DNA of 64,000 nucleotides from Bacteroidaceae bacterium (GCA_017651245.1 JAGCDQ010000008.1:19446-83445), one strand, 5' to 3'; shown: positions 43,382 to 52,273, counted from the stretch's first letter. Notes: a model not told the origin generated them from the sequence alone. A program made the numbers and translations.

Positions 43382-45193
43382 ATGAATCTTACAAGGATCA
43401 GACGCAAGGAAATCAAGCTCAATCAAGCTATCACCGAATGGCTGAAGGGTGATCATTCAGAACGGCAAATCGTACTGATGATTAGCCTGATGGTAGGTGT
43501 GTGCACAGGTCTAGCTGCTTTCGTCTTGAAATCCTTGATTGAGGAGATTAAACACCTGCTTACATCAGGTTTTGTGGCTGAAGACACCAACCTGCTCTAT
43601 CTGCTCTTCCCAGCGATTGGTATTCTCCTCTCCCTGCTCTTTGTCAAATACATTGTTCGTGGCGACATCAGTCATGGAGTCACGAAGATTCTATATGCGA
43701 TGTCGAGAGGTCGTAGCCGTATCAAGTCGCACAACCGTTGGTCAAGCATCATCGCCAGTGCCATCACCATTGGTTTTGGTGGTTCTGTGGGAGCCGAGGC
43801 ACCTATCGTGCTGACAGGTGCTGCATGGGGTTCAGACTTTGGCAAACGGTTCCATTTGCCTCCCAAGACCTTGATGCTACTCGTCGGATGTGGTGCTGCA
43901 GGTGCTGTGTCTGGCGTGTTCAAGGCGCCTATTGCGGGGTTGGTATTCGTGCTTGAGGTACTCATGCTCGATCTGAGTTTCTCTTCCCTGTTACCACTGA
44001 TGGTCACCAGCATCACTTCCGTATGCGTGTCCTACGCCTTCTACGGAACTGCTCCCCTGTTTGATTTCAATCTCAACAAGGCTTTCAGCATCGACATCAT
44101 CCCTGGCTGCATCCTTTTGGGTATCGCCTGCGGTTTAGTGAGTCTCTACTTCACTCGCACGATGAACTGGCTGGAGGGTATCTTTGGAAAGATCAAGAAG
44201 AAGCGTTATAAGTTCTTTTTAGGTGCCATCGTGTTGGGTATCTTGATTTACTTCTTCCCAGCTATGTATGGTGAAGGTTACGATGTGATCAATCAGCTCA
44301 TCAACAGTGCCTCTGCCAAAGAGATCATGCACAACACCCTTTTCTACGAGAACGACAGCAACCTGCTTATCTACCTTGGATTGGTGCTTCTGCTCAAGGT
44401 GTTTGCCACCACAGCCACTAACGGAGGTGGCGGATGTGGTGGAGTCTTTGCTCCAAGTCTTTTCCTTGGTTGCATCGCAGGTTTTCTCTTCGCCAACCTT
44501 TGGGACACGAGTCTTGGACTTATCATGGGAGAATCAGGTTATCTCTCCCCTAAGAACTGTGGACTTTATGGTATGGCAGGTTTGATGTCGGGCGTGATGC
44601 ACGCTCCCCTCACAGGCATCTTCCTGATTGCCGAACTCACAGGAGGTTACAATCTCTTTGTGCCTCTGATGATTGTGTCTGTTGTTTCCTACCTTACTAT
44701 CAACATCTTCGAGCCCCACAGCATTTATGCGATGCGTCTGGCACGTCGAGGACAACTCATCACCCACAACAAGGATAATGCCATCCTCACATTGCTGAAA
44801 CTGCAATCGGTCATAGAGCGTGATTATAAAACAGTTACGCCCAACATGCCATTAAATCAGTTCATCGTTACCATTGCAAAATCGCACCGTAATATTTTCC
44901 CAGTGGTCGATGCAGGCGGACAACTTTTGGGTGTTGTGTCACTTGACTCTGTGCGACTTTATATGTTCCGTCCCGAACTCTATCGTCAATACACCGTCAA
45001 CCAGTTCATGAAAGAGCCGCCAGCCACTTTGATGGTGAGCGATTCCCTGAAAATTGCCGCAAAGAAATTTGAAGAAACAGGGGCGTGGAATCTTCCTGTC
45101 GTCGATGAAGATCATTTATATATTGGCTTTGTTTCACGATCTGGACTCTTTACGAGTTATCGTGAAACCCTGATCAAATTCAGCCAAGAATAA
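43382..45193 (+). CDS. CLC-family chloride channel/transporter with CBS pair
   Basis: A 603-residue membrane protein. Residues about 25-440 form the CLC domain. The anion-path motifs are a divergent first one (GDISHGV where GSGIP is usual), GAEAP with gating Glu139 retained (GREGP in E. coli ClcA), and GGGCGGVFAPSLFLG. A pair of CBS domains (about 455-600) at the C-terminus may bind adenine nucleotides. Gating Glu suggests voltage- or proton-coupled chloride movement, but the altered first motif leaves ion selectivity open. Starts two bases after tsaC. Confidence 0.88.
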   Translation: MNLTRIRRKEIKLNQAITEWLKGDHSERQIVLMISLMVGVCTGLAAFVLKSLIEEIKHLLTSGFVAEDTNLLYLLFPAIGILLSLLFVKYIVRGDISHGVTKILYAMSRGRSRIKSHNRWSSIIASAITIGFGGSVGAEAPIVLTGAAWGSDFGKRFHLPPKTLMLLVGCGAAGAVSGVFKAPIAGLVFVLEVLMLDLSFSSLLPLMVTSITSVCVSYAFYGTAPLFDFNLNKAFSIDIIPGCILLGIACGLVSLYFTRTMNWLEGIFGKIKKKRYKFFLGAIVLGILIYFFPAMYGEGYDVINQLINSASAKEIMHNTLFYENDSNLLIYLGLVLLLKVFATTATNGGGGCGGVFAPSLFLGCIAGFLFANLWDTSLGLIMGESGYLSPKNCGLYGMAGLMSGVMHAPLTGIFLIAELTGGYNLFVPLMIVSVVSYLTINIFEPHSIYAMRLARRGQLITHNKDNAILTLLKLQSVIERDYKTVTPNMPLNQFIVTIAKSHRNIFPVVDAGGQLLGVVSLDSVRLYMFRPELYRQYTVNQFMKEPPATLMVSDSLKIAAKKFEETGAWNLPVVDEDHLYIGFVSRSGLFTSYRETLIKFSQE

Positions 45194-45194
45194 A

Positions 45195-45229
45195 AGAATT
45201 GAAGAATTGAAGGATTGAAGGATTGAATT
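45195..45229. repeat. 8-bp array forming the fmt leader
   Basis: Units AGAATTGA, AGAATTGA, AGGATTGA, AGGATTGA (45195-45226) plus ATT end directly at the fmt ATG. The last two units put AAGGA-type purine sequences in the ribosome-binding region, one about 10 nt before the start codon. Confidence 0.88.
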
Positions 45230-46183
45230 ATGACAAAAGAAAATCTTAGAATCATATATATGGGCACCCCTGACTTTGCGGTGGAAAGTCTTCGTGCTCT
45301 TGTGGAAGGTGGTTACAACGTTATTGCTGTTGTCACCATGCCTGATAAACCCATCGGACGACACGGGAGTGTACTCCAACCTAGCCCTGTGAAGCAATAT
45401 GCTCTTGAACACAATCTCAAAGTCATGCAACCAGAGAAGTTGAAAGATCCTGTCTTTATAGAGGAGTTGAGAGCATTGAAGGCCGATTTGCAAATAGTCG
45501 TTGCGTTCCGTATGCTTCCTGAAGTCGTATGGAGTATGCCGCCCCTTGGCACCTTTAATGCACATGCCAGTCTCCTGCCCAAGTACCGAGGTGCAGCACC
45601 CATCAACTGGGCTGTCATCAACGGAGAGACAGAAACAGGCATCACAACATTCTTCCTCAAGCATGAGATTGACACGGGAGACATTATCCAGCAGGTGCGT
45701 ATTCCTATAGAAGAGTCTGATAATGTAGAGATGGTGCATGACAAACTGATGGTATTAAGTGGAAAACTTGTCACTGAAACTGTCGATAACATCATCGCAG
45801 GCACTGTCACGTCCATTCCGCAAGACCAATTCAAGGATGTGCCACTCACCCCAGCACCTAAGATTTTCCGTGACACCTGCCGTATTGATTGGAACCAACT
45901 CACCAAACGCATTTACGACTTTATCCGTGGACTCTCCCCCTACCCCGCTGCATGGACAACTTTAGAGGGTAAGTCTGTAAAGATCTATGAAGTAGAAAAG
46001 GATGTTACAACTACTCAAAGCAAACCAGGAACCATCGCCACTGATGGCAAAAACAACCTGAAGGTAGCCACTGCTGACGGATGGATTATTATCAAGACAT
46101 TACAACTTGAAGGCAAAAAGAGAATGCCTGTCTCCGACCTGCTCAGAGGACTAAAAATCAAAGAAAATGCATTTTTTTTGTAA
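45230..46183 (+). CDS. fmt: Methionyl-tRNA formyltransferase
   Basis: A 317-residue enzyme that formylates initiator Met-tRNA using 10-formyl-tetrahydrofolate. The N-terminal IIYMGTPDFAVESL, the catalytic Asn/His/Asp set in NAHASLLPKYRGAAPINWAVINGETETGITTF and a C-terminal OB-type tRNA-binding part (LSPYPAAWT...) are of normal length. The usual partner def is not adjacent. The leader consists almost wholly of the 8-bp repeat array. Last gene of the run from LysE; the next gene has its own promoter. Confidence 0.95.
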   Translation: MTKENLRIIYMGTPDFAVESLRALVEGGYNVIAVVTMPDKPIGRHGSVLQPSPVKQYALEHNLKVMQPEKLKDPVFIEELRALKADLQIVVAFRMLPEVVWSMPPLGTFNAHASLLPKYRGAAPINWAVINGETETGITTFFLKHEIDTGDIIQQVRIPIEESDNVEMVHDKLMVLSGKLVTETVDNIIAGTVTSIPQDQFKDVPLTPAPKIFRDTCRIDWNQLTKRIYDFIRGLSPYPAAWTTLEGKSVKIYEVEKDVTTTQSKPGTIATDGKNNLKVATADGWIIIKTLQLEGKKRMPVSDLLRGLKIKENAFFL

Positions 46184-46187
46184 AAAA

Positions 46188-46219
46188 TTTGCTAATTAAA
46201 TAGAAAATACCTTACTTTG
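46188..46219 (+). promoter_or_regulatory. Promoter of ECF-type sigma gene
   Basis: TTTG (46188-46191), a 20-nt spacer and TTACTTTG (46212-46219; one mismatch to TAnnTTTG). The ATG at 46310 leaves a leader of about 85 nt, longer than for most genes here. Confidence 0.6.
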
Positions 46220-46309
46220 CAGCGCAAAAAGTAAAAAAACCTAAATATTAACATTCAAAATTTATTGCCTATAGAAGAGACATTACGCTAAACCAAAGAC
46301 AAAAGCATA

Positions 46310-46903
46310 ATGAAACAGCTCCGTGAACTTACCGACGAGCAGTTGGTATGTTTATATCAAGAAGGCAATAATAATGCATTCGACATTTTGTTGAAGCGTT
46401 ACGAGAGTAAGGTTTTTTCTTATCTTCTCTATTCAGTCAAAAACCAGGAACTTGCCGAAGATCTCTTTCAAGACGTCTTCGTTAAGATTATTGTCCGTGT
46501 TAAGAATGGGCAATATACAGAAAATGGAAAATTTTCTTCATGGATGATGCGCATCGTCCACAATCACCTCATTGATTACTACCGCACTACCCCAACCTCT
46601 CAGATTATCTCCAACGATGAGTCAGAGATGGATCTCTTCAATCGTGCCGATATCGCCATCAATGAGAACCGCGAGCAGGAAATGATTGATCAGCAAACGC
46701 TTGCAGAAGTCAAAGAACTTATCGCTCAGTTGCCTGATCCACAACGCGAGGTGCTCCTCATGCGTGTTTACGATGAACTATCCTTCAAAGAAATTGCAGA
46801 GAAAACCAATTGTAGCATCAACACTGCCCTTGGTCGTATGCGCTATGCCATTCTCAACCTCCGCCACATGGCATTTGAACGTGGCATCAGTATGGCATCA
46901 TAA
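46310..46903 (+). CDS. ECF-type sigma-70 factor
   Basis: A 197-residue sigma factor with region 2 (YESKVFSYLLYSVKNQELAEDLFQDVFVKI, FSSWMMRIVHNHLIDYYR) and region 4 (LPDPQREVLLMRVYDELSFKEIAEKTNCSINTALGRMRYA, a helix-turn-helix for -35 recognition). An acidic linker of about 40 residues separates them. No anti-sigma gene, TonB receptor or SusCD pair is adjacent, so what controls it is not visible. Transcribed alone between its promoter and a strong terminator. Confidence 0.9.
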   Translation: MKQLRELTDEQLVCLYQEGNNNAFDILLKRYESKVFSYLLYSVKNQELAEDLFQDVFVKIIVRVKNGQYTENGKFSSWMMRIVHNHLIDYYRTTPTSQIISNDESEMDLFNRADIAINENREQEMIDQQTLAEVKELIAQLPDPQREVLLMRVYDELSFKEIAEKTNCSINTALGRMRYAILNLRHMAFERGISMAS

Positions 46904-46927
46904 GAAATGAATCGGATTCATAAACAA

Positions 46928-46962
46928 TAAAATCGGATTACCCTCAAGTAGTCCGATTTTTT
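46928..46962 (+). terminator. Terminator after sigma gene
   Basis: AATCGGATTAC (46931-46941) pairs with GTAGTCCGATT (46948-46958), one G-U pair, then TTTT. Confidence 0.88.
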
Positions 46963-46964
46963 CA

Positions 46965-46998
46965 ATAAAAAAACCTGCGAGACAATGTCTTGCAGGTT
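46965..46998 (-). terminator. Terminator of small lipoprotein gene
   Basis: Read on the minus strand, AACCTGCAAGAC (plus 46987-46998) pairs with GTCTCGCAGGTT (plus 46972-46983) around an ATT loop, followed by a T-run (plus A-run 46965-46971). Confidence 0.88.
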
Positions 46999-47054
46999 CC
47001 ATTCTCTTGGGGGATTCTAACATCCCGAAAGTTGCGCTCTAAAATCGCTTCAGA

Positions 47055-47243
47055 TTATTCAGCGATAGTGTCAGCTGCTACAGTGTCAGCTGCTACAGTG
47101 TCAGCTGCAACTACAGTATCCTCAACAACAGTAGAGTCAACTGCTACAGTGTCAGCTGCAGGAGCCTTCTTGTCGCAAGATACGAAAGATACAGATGCTG
47201 TGAGAGCGATTGCAGCAACAGCTGCGAAAACCAACTTCTTCAT
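47055..47243 (-). CDS. Small repeat lipoprotein
   Basis: A 62-residue predicted lipoprotein. ATG 47243 gives MKKLVFAAVAAIALTASVSF followed by VSC, a good signal and lipobox. The mature part is only about 40 residues and consists of Ala/Val/Asp/Thr repeats (VAADTVAADT). It has no other domain and no known function. It has a clear promoter (TAACTTTG) and its own terminator, so it is probably a real and perhaps abundant transcript. The repeat is encoded by a 15-bp tandem array, so the length could vary between strains without loss of frame. Confidence 0.7.
   Translation of the reverse strand: MKKLVFAAVAAIALTASVSFVSCDKKAPAADTVAVDSTVVEDTVVAADTVAADTVAADTIAE
47068..47112. repeat. 15-bp tandem repeat in lipoprotein gene
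   Basis: GTGTCAGCTGCTACA occurs at 47068-47082 and 47083-47097, and a longer variant follows at 47098-47112. A further related copy lies near 47143-47160. Each unit encodes five residues (DTVAA register) on the minus strand. Confidence 0.9.
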
Positions 47244-47296
47244 AATTTCTTTTACTTTTAATTTGTTAAACAATTAATTTGCTTTCAAAACCGCTG

Positions 47297-47304
47297 CAAA
47301 GTTA
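47297..47304 (-). promoter_or_regulatory. -7 box of small lipoprotein promoter
   Basis: CAAAGTTA (plus) reads TAACTTTG on the minus strand in the extended context GCGTAACTTTGCA. It lies about 53 nt before the ATG at 47243. Confidence 0.65.
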
Positions 47305-47473
47305 CGCACTTTTTAAGATACGATGTTCTCGGAAATCTCTTTTTTTTACCTTTTCATTAAAAAAAATATTTTTTAAGGTAAAAAATGAGCACTTTTGAAG
47401 CAAAAGTGTGCATTGTGTACGGACACACAATATATTTTATCTTGAAAAGTTATATCATATAAAAAAAAAAAAG

Positions 47474-47481
47474 TATCTTTG
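47474..47481 (+). promoter_or_regulatory. -7 box of TlpA-like gene
   Basis: TATCTTTG directly after a run of twelve A's, 38 nt before the ATG at 47520. No TTTG is seen at the -33 position. Confidence 0.6.
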
Positions 47482-47519
47482 CAATTGTTTTAGCAATACA
47501 AGCAACACTAAATCATCGA

Positions 47520-48644
47520 ATGACGAATATGAAAAGTAAGTTTTTTGTCATGCTGGCGGCTGTCCTGATGCTGACAGCAGCTTGTTCGCAGAAGTCAGAG
47601 AATGCATACACCATCACGGGTACTGCAGAGGGTACTCAAGAGGGCGATACTGTGTTCATCTGCGAAATGCAAGGGTATTTCAACATGGTCCCGACAGATA
47701 CTGCCATCATCAAGGACGGCAAGTTCGAATTTAACGGTGAGTGTGAGGGTGCTGCCTTGCGTTGGTTGATGCCCATCCATGAGGGTGAACCCACCACGAT
47801 GGCACAATTCATTCTGGAAAAGGGTGAAATCAAGGCAGAACTGATCAAAGGTGAGGGTGAGAGTAAGATTGAAGGTGGTCCTAATGGAAAACTATATGAT
47901 GAGTTTGAGGAGCAGTGTGGCAAAATTGGTCAGCAAATGGACGGACCTTGGCAAATCAGCTCAGACTCCACCAAAAGTGAAGCTGAAAGGCTGGCTGCAC
48001 AAGAGAAGTTAGATTCGCTGAACAAAGTGATGCAGGCATTTCAAAAGAAGTTCATCATTGACCATGTGCCTTCCGCATGCAGCGACATGCTGTTTGCTTT
48101 CTGTTCGTTCAACTTCTCAGAAGAGGATAACGAGGAGATTTTGAAACTCTTCGGTGAGAAACAGCCCAACTTCCCTGTTTATAAGGCAATCATGGCAGAG
48201 AAAAAGGCTCAGGAATCGACGGCTATTGGTCATGCTTACACAGACTTGAAGATGGACGATCCCAATGGCAAGAGTATCAAGTTGAGTGACTATGTGGGCA
48301 AGAGCAAATATGTACTGATAGATTTCTGGGCTTCATGGTGCGGTCCTTGCCGTGCAGAGATGCCAACAGTGGTGGAAACCTATACAAAGTTTCACGACAA
48401 AGGTTTTGAGGTGGTCGGCGTTTCGCTCGACAATGAGAAAGATTCGTGGGTGAAGGCTATCGAAGACCTCAAGATGCCTTGGCCACAGATGAGTGACCTG
48501 AAGGGTTGGGAAAGCGAAGCATGCGCCACTTATCATGTACAAGCCATTCCTGCCAATGTGCTGGTGGATGAGAAAGGTAACATCATTGCCAAGGATTTGA
48601 GAGGCAAAGACCTCTTGGACAAGATGGCTGAGTTGCTACCATAA
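47520..48644 (+). CDS. TlpA-type thioredoxin lipoprotein with DUF4369 domain
   Basis: A 374-residue envelope protein. Signal and lipobox (MKSKFFVMLAAVLMLTAAC) support either ATG 47520 or, more neatly, ATG 47529. Residues about 27-130 form the DUF4369 beta domain (YTITGTAEG...GDTVFICE) and a helical linker follows. The C-terminal AhpC/TSA-thioredoxin fold has the redox motif WASWCGPCRAEMP. Such Bacteroidota proteins reduce periplasmic disulfides or cytochrome/thiol partners. Transcribed alone. Its stop codon abuts the stop of the convergent hemW gene with no gap and no clear terminator. Confidence 0.9.
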   Translation: MTNMKSKFFVMLAAVLMLTAACSQKSENAYTITGTAEGTQEGDTVFICEMQGYFNMVPTDTAIIKDGKFEFNGECEGAALRWLMPIHEGEPTTMAQFILEKGEIKAELIKGEGESKIEGGPNGKLYDEFEEQCGKIGQQMDGPWQISSDSTKSEAERLAAQEKLDSLNKVMQAFQKKFIIDHVPSACSDMLFAFCSFNFSEEDNEEILKLFGEKQPNFPVYKAIMAEKKAQESTAIGHAYTDLKMDDPNGKSIKLSDYVGKSKYVLIDFWASWCGPCRAEMPTVVETYTKFHDKGFEVVGVSLDNEKDSWVKAIEDLKMPWPQMSDLKGWESEACATYHVQAIPANVLVDEKGNIIAKDLRGKDLLDKMAELLP

Positions 48645-49763
48645 TTATTCATCCCACATGAGGTCAGACATGACCTCGTTAGAAATAAAAAGTCCACGAC
48701 GAGTGAGACAAAGCGTATCACTCGTAAGCGACAAGAGACCTGCCTTCAGATGCTTCTGTACATTCTGAAGGCAGTATTCTTTATGAGCCACACCAAAACG
48801 GCGTTCCAAATCGGAGAGGTGAAGCCCTTCAGAAGTGCGGAGGGATGTGAAAACGTATTCATCGTAGCGCTCGTGCTCAGTCAGATGTTCAGTCACCAAT
48901 GCACAGGGATTCGCCATGTAGTGTTCCAATGAATCTGGATGATGGAATCGATTGCTACCATCATAGGAATGTGCCCCTGCCCCAACTCCCAGATATGGGA
49001 CACCATGCCAATAACTGGAATTATGACATGACTGCATACCGGGCAGAGAAAAGTTACTGAGTTCATAATGTTCATAGCCCGCCCCCCCCAATGCATCTAT
49101 CAGATATTCGTACATCTGCAAAGACACCTCTTCGTCCACTTCTGCAATCACACCTTCAGTAAGCATCCGCTCAAGCACCGTTCCCTCTTCATACATCAGG
49201 GAATACGCTGACAAGTGTTGAACCTGCAAAGAAAGTGCTGTCTGTACATCACATTTCCACTCGTCAAGTGTCTGGTCAGGAAATCCAAACATAAGGTCTA
49301 TGCTAATGTTGGAGAAGCCTGCCTCTTGTGCATCATGAACAGCCTTCATGGCTTGTTCAGCGGTGTGACGACGATGAAGAAAACGTAAACGTTCCTCGTC
49401 AAATGTCTGCACTCCCATGCTGAGTCGATTGATTCCCATCTGTCGGAAACGCTGCAACAGCTCAGGAGTCATGTCATCAGGATTCCCTTCGAGGGTCACT
49501 TCGGCTTTCTCGCGTACATTATATATATTATGAATGGCACCAAGAATCCTCTCCAATTCATCTGGTGGCAATTGAGAGGGTGTGCCTCCTCCAAAATAGA
49601 TTGTATCTACTGGTTCACCAGCCAGAAAATTCCGACGATGCCGCAACTCTTCTACCACCGCATCGACATAGACATGACGCTGTTGAAGCGAAGTGGTGGA
49701 AAAGAAGCCACAATAGATGCATCGCGACTTGCAAAAGGGGATATGTATGTAAATACCTGCCAT
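48645..49763 (-). CDS. hemW: HemW, radical SAM haem chaperone
   Basis: A 372-residue radical SAM protein. IYIHIPFCKSRCIYCGFFS holds the 4Fe-4S cysteines Cys11, Cys15 and Cys18. FGGGTPSQL and LEGNPDDMT bind SAM, and the C-terminal HemN-type domain is complete. The motif ends CGF and lacks the fourth cysteine of true HemN, so a haem-delivery role (HemW) fits better than coproporphyrinogen oxidation. The predicted -7 box ends only about 7 nt before the start codon, implying a leaderless or nearly leaderless mRNA. Confidence 0.93.
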   Translation of the reverse strand: MAGIYIHIPFCKSRCIYCGFFSTTSLQQRHVYVDAVVEELRHRRNFLAGEPVDTIYFGGGTPSQLPPDELERILGAIHNIYNVREKAEVTLEGNPDDMTPELLQRFRQMGINRLSMGVQTFDEERLRFLHRRHTAEQAMKAVHDAQEAGFSNISIDLMFGFPDQTLDEWKCDVQTALSLQVQHLSAYSLMYEEGTVLERMLTEGVIAEVDEEVSLQMYEYLIDALGGAGYEHYELSNFSLPGMQSCHNSSYWHGVPYLGVGAGAHSYDGSNRFHHPDSLEHYMANPCALVTEHLTEHERYDEYVFTSLRTSEGLHLSDLERRFGVAHKEYCLQNVQKHLKAGLLSLTSDTLCLTRRGLFISNEVMSDLMWDE

Positions 49764-49770
49764 GTGAGGA

Positions 49771-49778
49771 CAAATTTA
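49771..49778 (-). promoter_or_regulatory. -7 box of hemW promoter
   Basis: CAAATTTA (plus) reads TAAATTTG on the minus strand. The ATG begins at 49763, so the transcription start would fall at or next to the start codon. Confidence 0.5.
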
Positions 49779-49911
49779 CTTATTATTTCCTTAATAATAA
49801 TGAAAAATGTTAAATAACATAAGTTTTTTTCGCTCCATCCCGATAAAAAGCAGTAATTTTATGCCGTTTTTCGAACAATTACAATAAACAATCATAAATC
49901 TAACCTAAACA

Positions 49912-52071
49912 ATGAAAGTTTACCAAACCAACGAAATCAAGAACATTGCCTTGCTTGGCAATGACGGTGCCGGTAAGACCACTCTTACCGAAGCACTTTT
50001 GTATGAAGCAGGAATCATTAGCCGTCGTGGTCGCATCACACAGAAAAACACCGTGAGCGACTACTTCCCAGTGGAACAGGAATATGGCTACAGTGTATTC
50101 TCTACCGTTTTCCATGTAGAGTGGAACAACAAGAAATTGAACATCATCGACTGTCCAGGTGCTGACGACTTCGTGGGCGCTGCCATGACAGCTTTGAATG
50201 TAACAGACACAGCATTGTTGCTTATCAATGGTCAGTATGGACCAGAGGTGGGTACACAGAACCATTTCCGTTACACAGAGAAGTTGGGCAAACCCGTTAT
50301 CTTCCTCGTGAACCAACTCGACTCTGAAAAGTGTGACTACCACCAAGTGCTCGATAGTCTCATCGGCATTTATGGTCCCAAAGTGGTTCCTATCCAGTAT
50401 CCGCTGAATGAAGGTCCTGATTTCAACAGCCTCATTGACGTGCTGCTGATGAAGAAATATTCTTGGAAGCCTGAAGGTGGTGCTCCTATCATCGAGGAGA
50501 TTCCAGCAGAAGAGATGGACAAGGCAATGGAAATGCATCGTGCCCTCGTGGAGGCAGCGGCTGAGAACGATGAGGGTTTGATGGAGAAATTCTTTGAGAC
50601 CGAAGCATTGACAGAAGACGAACTTCGTTTAGGCATCCGTAGAGGATTGGCAACACGAAGCATGTTCCCTGTGTTCTGTGTATGTGCTACCAAAGACATG
50701 GGTGTACGTCGTTTGATGGAGTTCCTCGGCAATGTGGTTCCATTCGTTGACGAGATGCCTCAAGTACACAACACTCGTGGAGAAGAGGTGAAGCCAGATC
50801 CAAACGCTCCTACTTCCCTTTATTTCTTCAAGACTGCCAACGAGCCACATATCGGTGGTGTGCAGTACTTCAAGGTGATGTCAGGTAAGGTACACGAAGG
50901 TGATGACTTGACCAACACCGACCGTGGTTCGAAAGAGCGCATGGCTCAATTGTTCTGCTGTGCTGGTGCAAACCGCATCAAGGTGGAAGAATTGGTGGCA
51001 GGTGACATTGGATGTACGGTGAAGCTGAAGGATGTACGCACAGGCAATACGCTGGCTGGTAAGGATTGCGAGCATCGTTTCAATTTTGTGAAGTACCCAG
51101 ATCCTAAATACATCCGTTCTGTCAGGGCAGAGAATGAAGGAGATACAGAAAAGATGGTGGCTGCCATCCAAAAGATGTCACAAGAAGATCCAACATGGAT
51201 CCTGGAACAGTCTAAGGAACTGAGACAGACGCTTGTGAAGGGTCAAGGCGAGTTCCACCTCCGCACACTGAAGTGGCGTATGGAGAACAATGAGAAAATC
51301 AACATCAAGTTTGAGGAGCCCAAGATTCCATACCGCGAGACCATCACCAAGGCTGCCCGTGCTGACTATCGTCACAAGAAGCAATCAGGTGGTGCAGGTC
51401 AGTTTGGTGAAGTACACCTCATCGTAGAACCTTACTACGACGGCATGCCAGACCCAACATCTTATAAGTTTGGCAATCAAGAGTTTAAGATCAATGCCAA
51501 GAGCAAGGAAGAAGTTGACCTCGAATGGGGTGGAAAACTCGTGTTCATCAACTCTGTGGTGGGTGGTGCAATCGACACTCGCTTCATGCCTGCAATTCTA
51601 AAGGGTATCATGAGCCGCATGGAGCAAGGTCCTCTGACTGGTTCTTATGCCCGCGACGTTCGCGTTGTTGTTTACGATGGTAAGATGCACCCCGTTGACT
51701 CCAACGAACTTTCATTCATGTTGGCTGGTCGTCACGCATTCTCCGACGCTTTCAAGGAGGCAGGTCCAAAGTTGCTGGAACCAATCTACGACGTAGAGGT
51801 ATTCGTTCCTGGTGACAAGATGGGTGACGTGATGTCCGACCTTCAGGGGCGTCGTGGTATGATCATCGGTAGTGAAAGTGAGAACGGCTACGAGAAGTTG
51901 ATCGCCAAAGTGCCATTGAAGAGCTTGTCAAGCTACTCTACTACCCTCAGTTCCATCACAGGTGGTCGTGCCAGCTTCATTATGAAGTTTGCCTCTTACG
52001 AACTTGTTCCAACTGACATCCAGCAAAAACTGATGAAGGAATTCGAGGAACAGAGCAAGGACGAGGATTAA
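49912..52071 (+). CDS. EF-G2-like elongation factor paralogue
   Basis: A 719-residue EF-G-type protein with all five domains. The G domain is altered. The P-loop is GNDGAGKT (16-23). Switch I has EQEYGYSV where EQERGITI is normal. Switch II is DCPGADDF with Ala84 where EF-G has the catalytic His of DTPGH, and NKxD reads NQLD (134-137). Loss of that His predicts little or no GTP hydrolysis. From memory, a paralogue of this kind in Bacteroides (EF-G2) supports translation without GTPase activity and aids gut colonisation; equivalence is inference. Transcribed alone with its own terminator, away from str-operon genes. Confidence 0.88.
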   Translation: MKVYQTNEIKNIALLGNDGAGKTTLTEALLYEAGIISRRGRITQKNTVSDYFPVEQEYGYSVFSTVFHVEWNNKKLNIIDCPGADDFVGAAMTALNVTDTALLLINGQYGPEVGTQNHFRYTEKLGKPVIFLVNQLDSEKCDYHQVLDSLIGIYGPKVVPIQYPLNEGPDFNSLIDVLLMKKYSWKPEGGAPIIEEIPAEEMDKAMEMHRALVEAAAENDEGLMEKFFETEALTEDELRLGIRRGLATRSMFPVFCVCATKDMGVRRLMEFLGNVVPFVDEMPQVHNTRGEEVKPDPNAPTSLYFFKTANEPHIGGVQYFKVMSGKVHEGDDLTNTDRGSKERMAQLFCCAGANRIKVEELVAGDIGCTVKLKDVRTGNTLAGKDCEHRFNFVKYPDPKYIRSVRAENEGDTEKMVAAIQKMSQEDPTWILEQSKELRQTLVKGQGEFHLRTLKWRMENNEKINIKFEEPKIPYRETITKAARADYRHKKQSGGAGQFGEVHLIVEPYYDGMPDPTSYKFGNQEFKINAKSKEEVDLEWGGKLVFINSVVGGAIDTRFMPAILKGIMSRMEQGPLTGSYARDVRVVVYDGKMHPVDSNELSFMLAGRHAFSDAFKEAGPKLLEPIYDVEVFVPGDKMGDVMSDLQGRRGMIIGSESENGYEKLIAKVPLKSLSSYSTTLSSITGGRASFIMKFASYELVPTDIQQKLMKEFEEQSKDED

Positions 52072-52121
52072 ACACCTTCAAATGGTGCATAGCGTTGACT
52101 ACGTCTGCCTATGCAATAAGA

Positions 52122-52157
52122 AAAAAGGGGAACCTGCTTATACAGGTTTCCCTTTTC
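52122..52157 (+). terminator. Terminator after EF-G2-like gene
   Basis: AAAGGGGAACCTG and CAGGTTTCCCTTT form a 13-bp stem with one G-U pair and a CTTATA loop, then TTC. Confidence 0.88.
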
Positions 52158-52273
52158 ATATTCTATTTAACAAATTAATAAGTAAATTCATTATTTCTAT
52201 TAACATATATCAATATTTTAACTTTACAACAATATTTTTGAGTCTTTTGACGTTCTTATTTTAAGAATTGAGC

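Noticed and set aside
52082-52264. Plus-strand 60-codon frame after the EF-G2-like gene
   Set aside because: It runs straight through the terminator hairpin and into AT-rich DNA with Phe/Ile codons.
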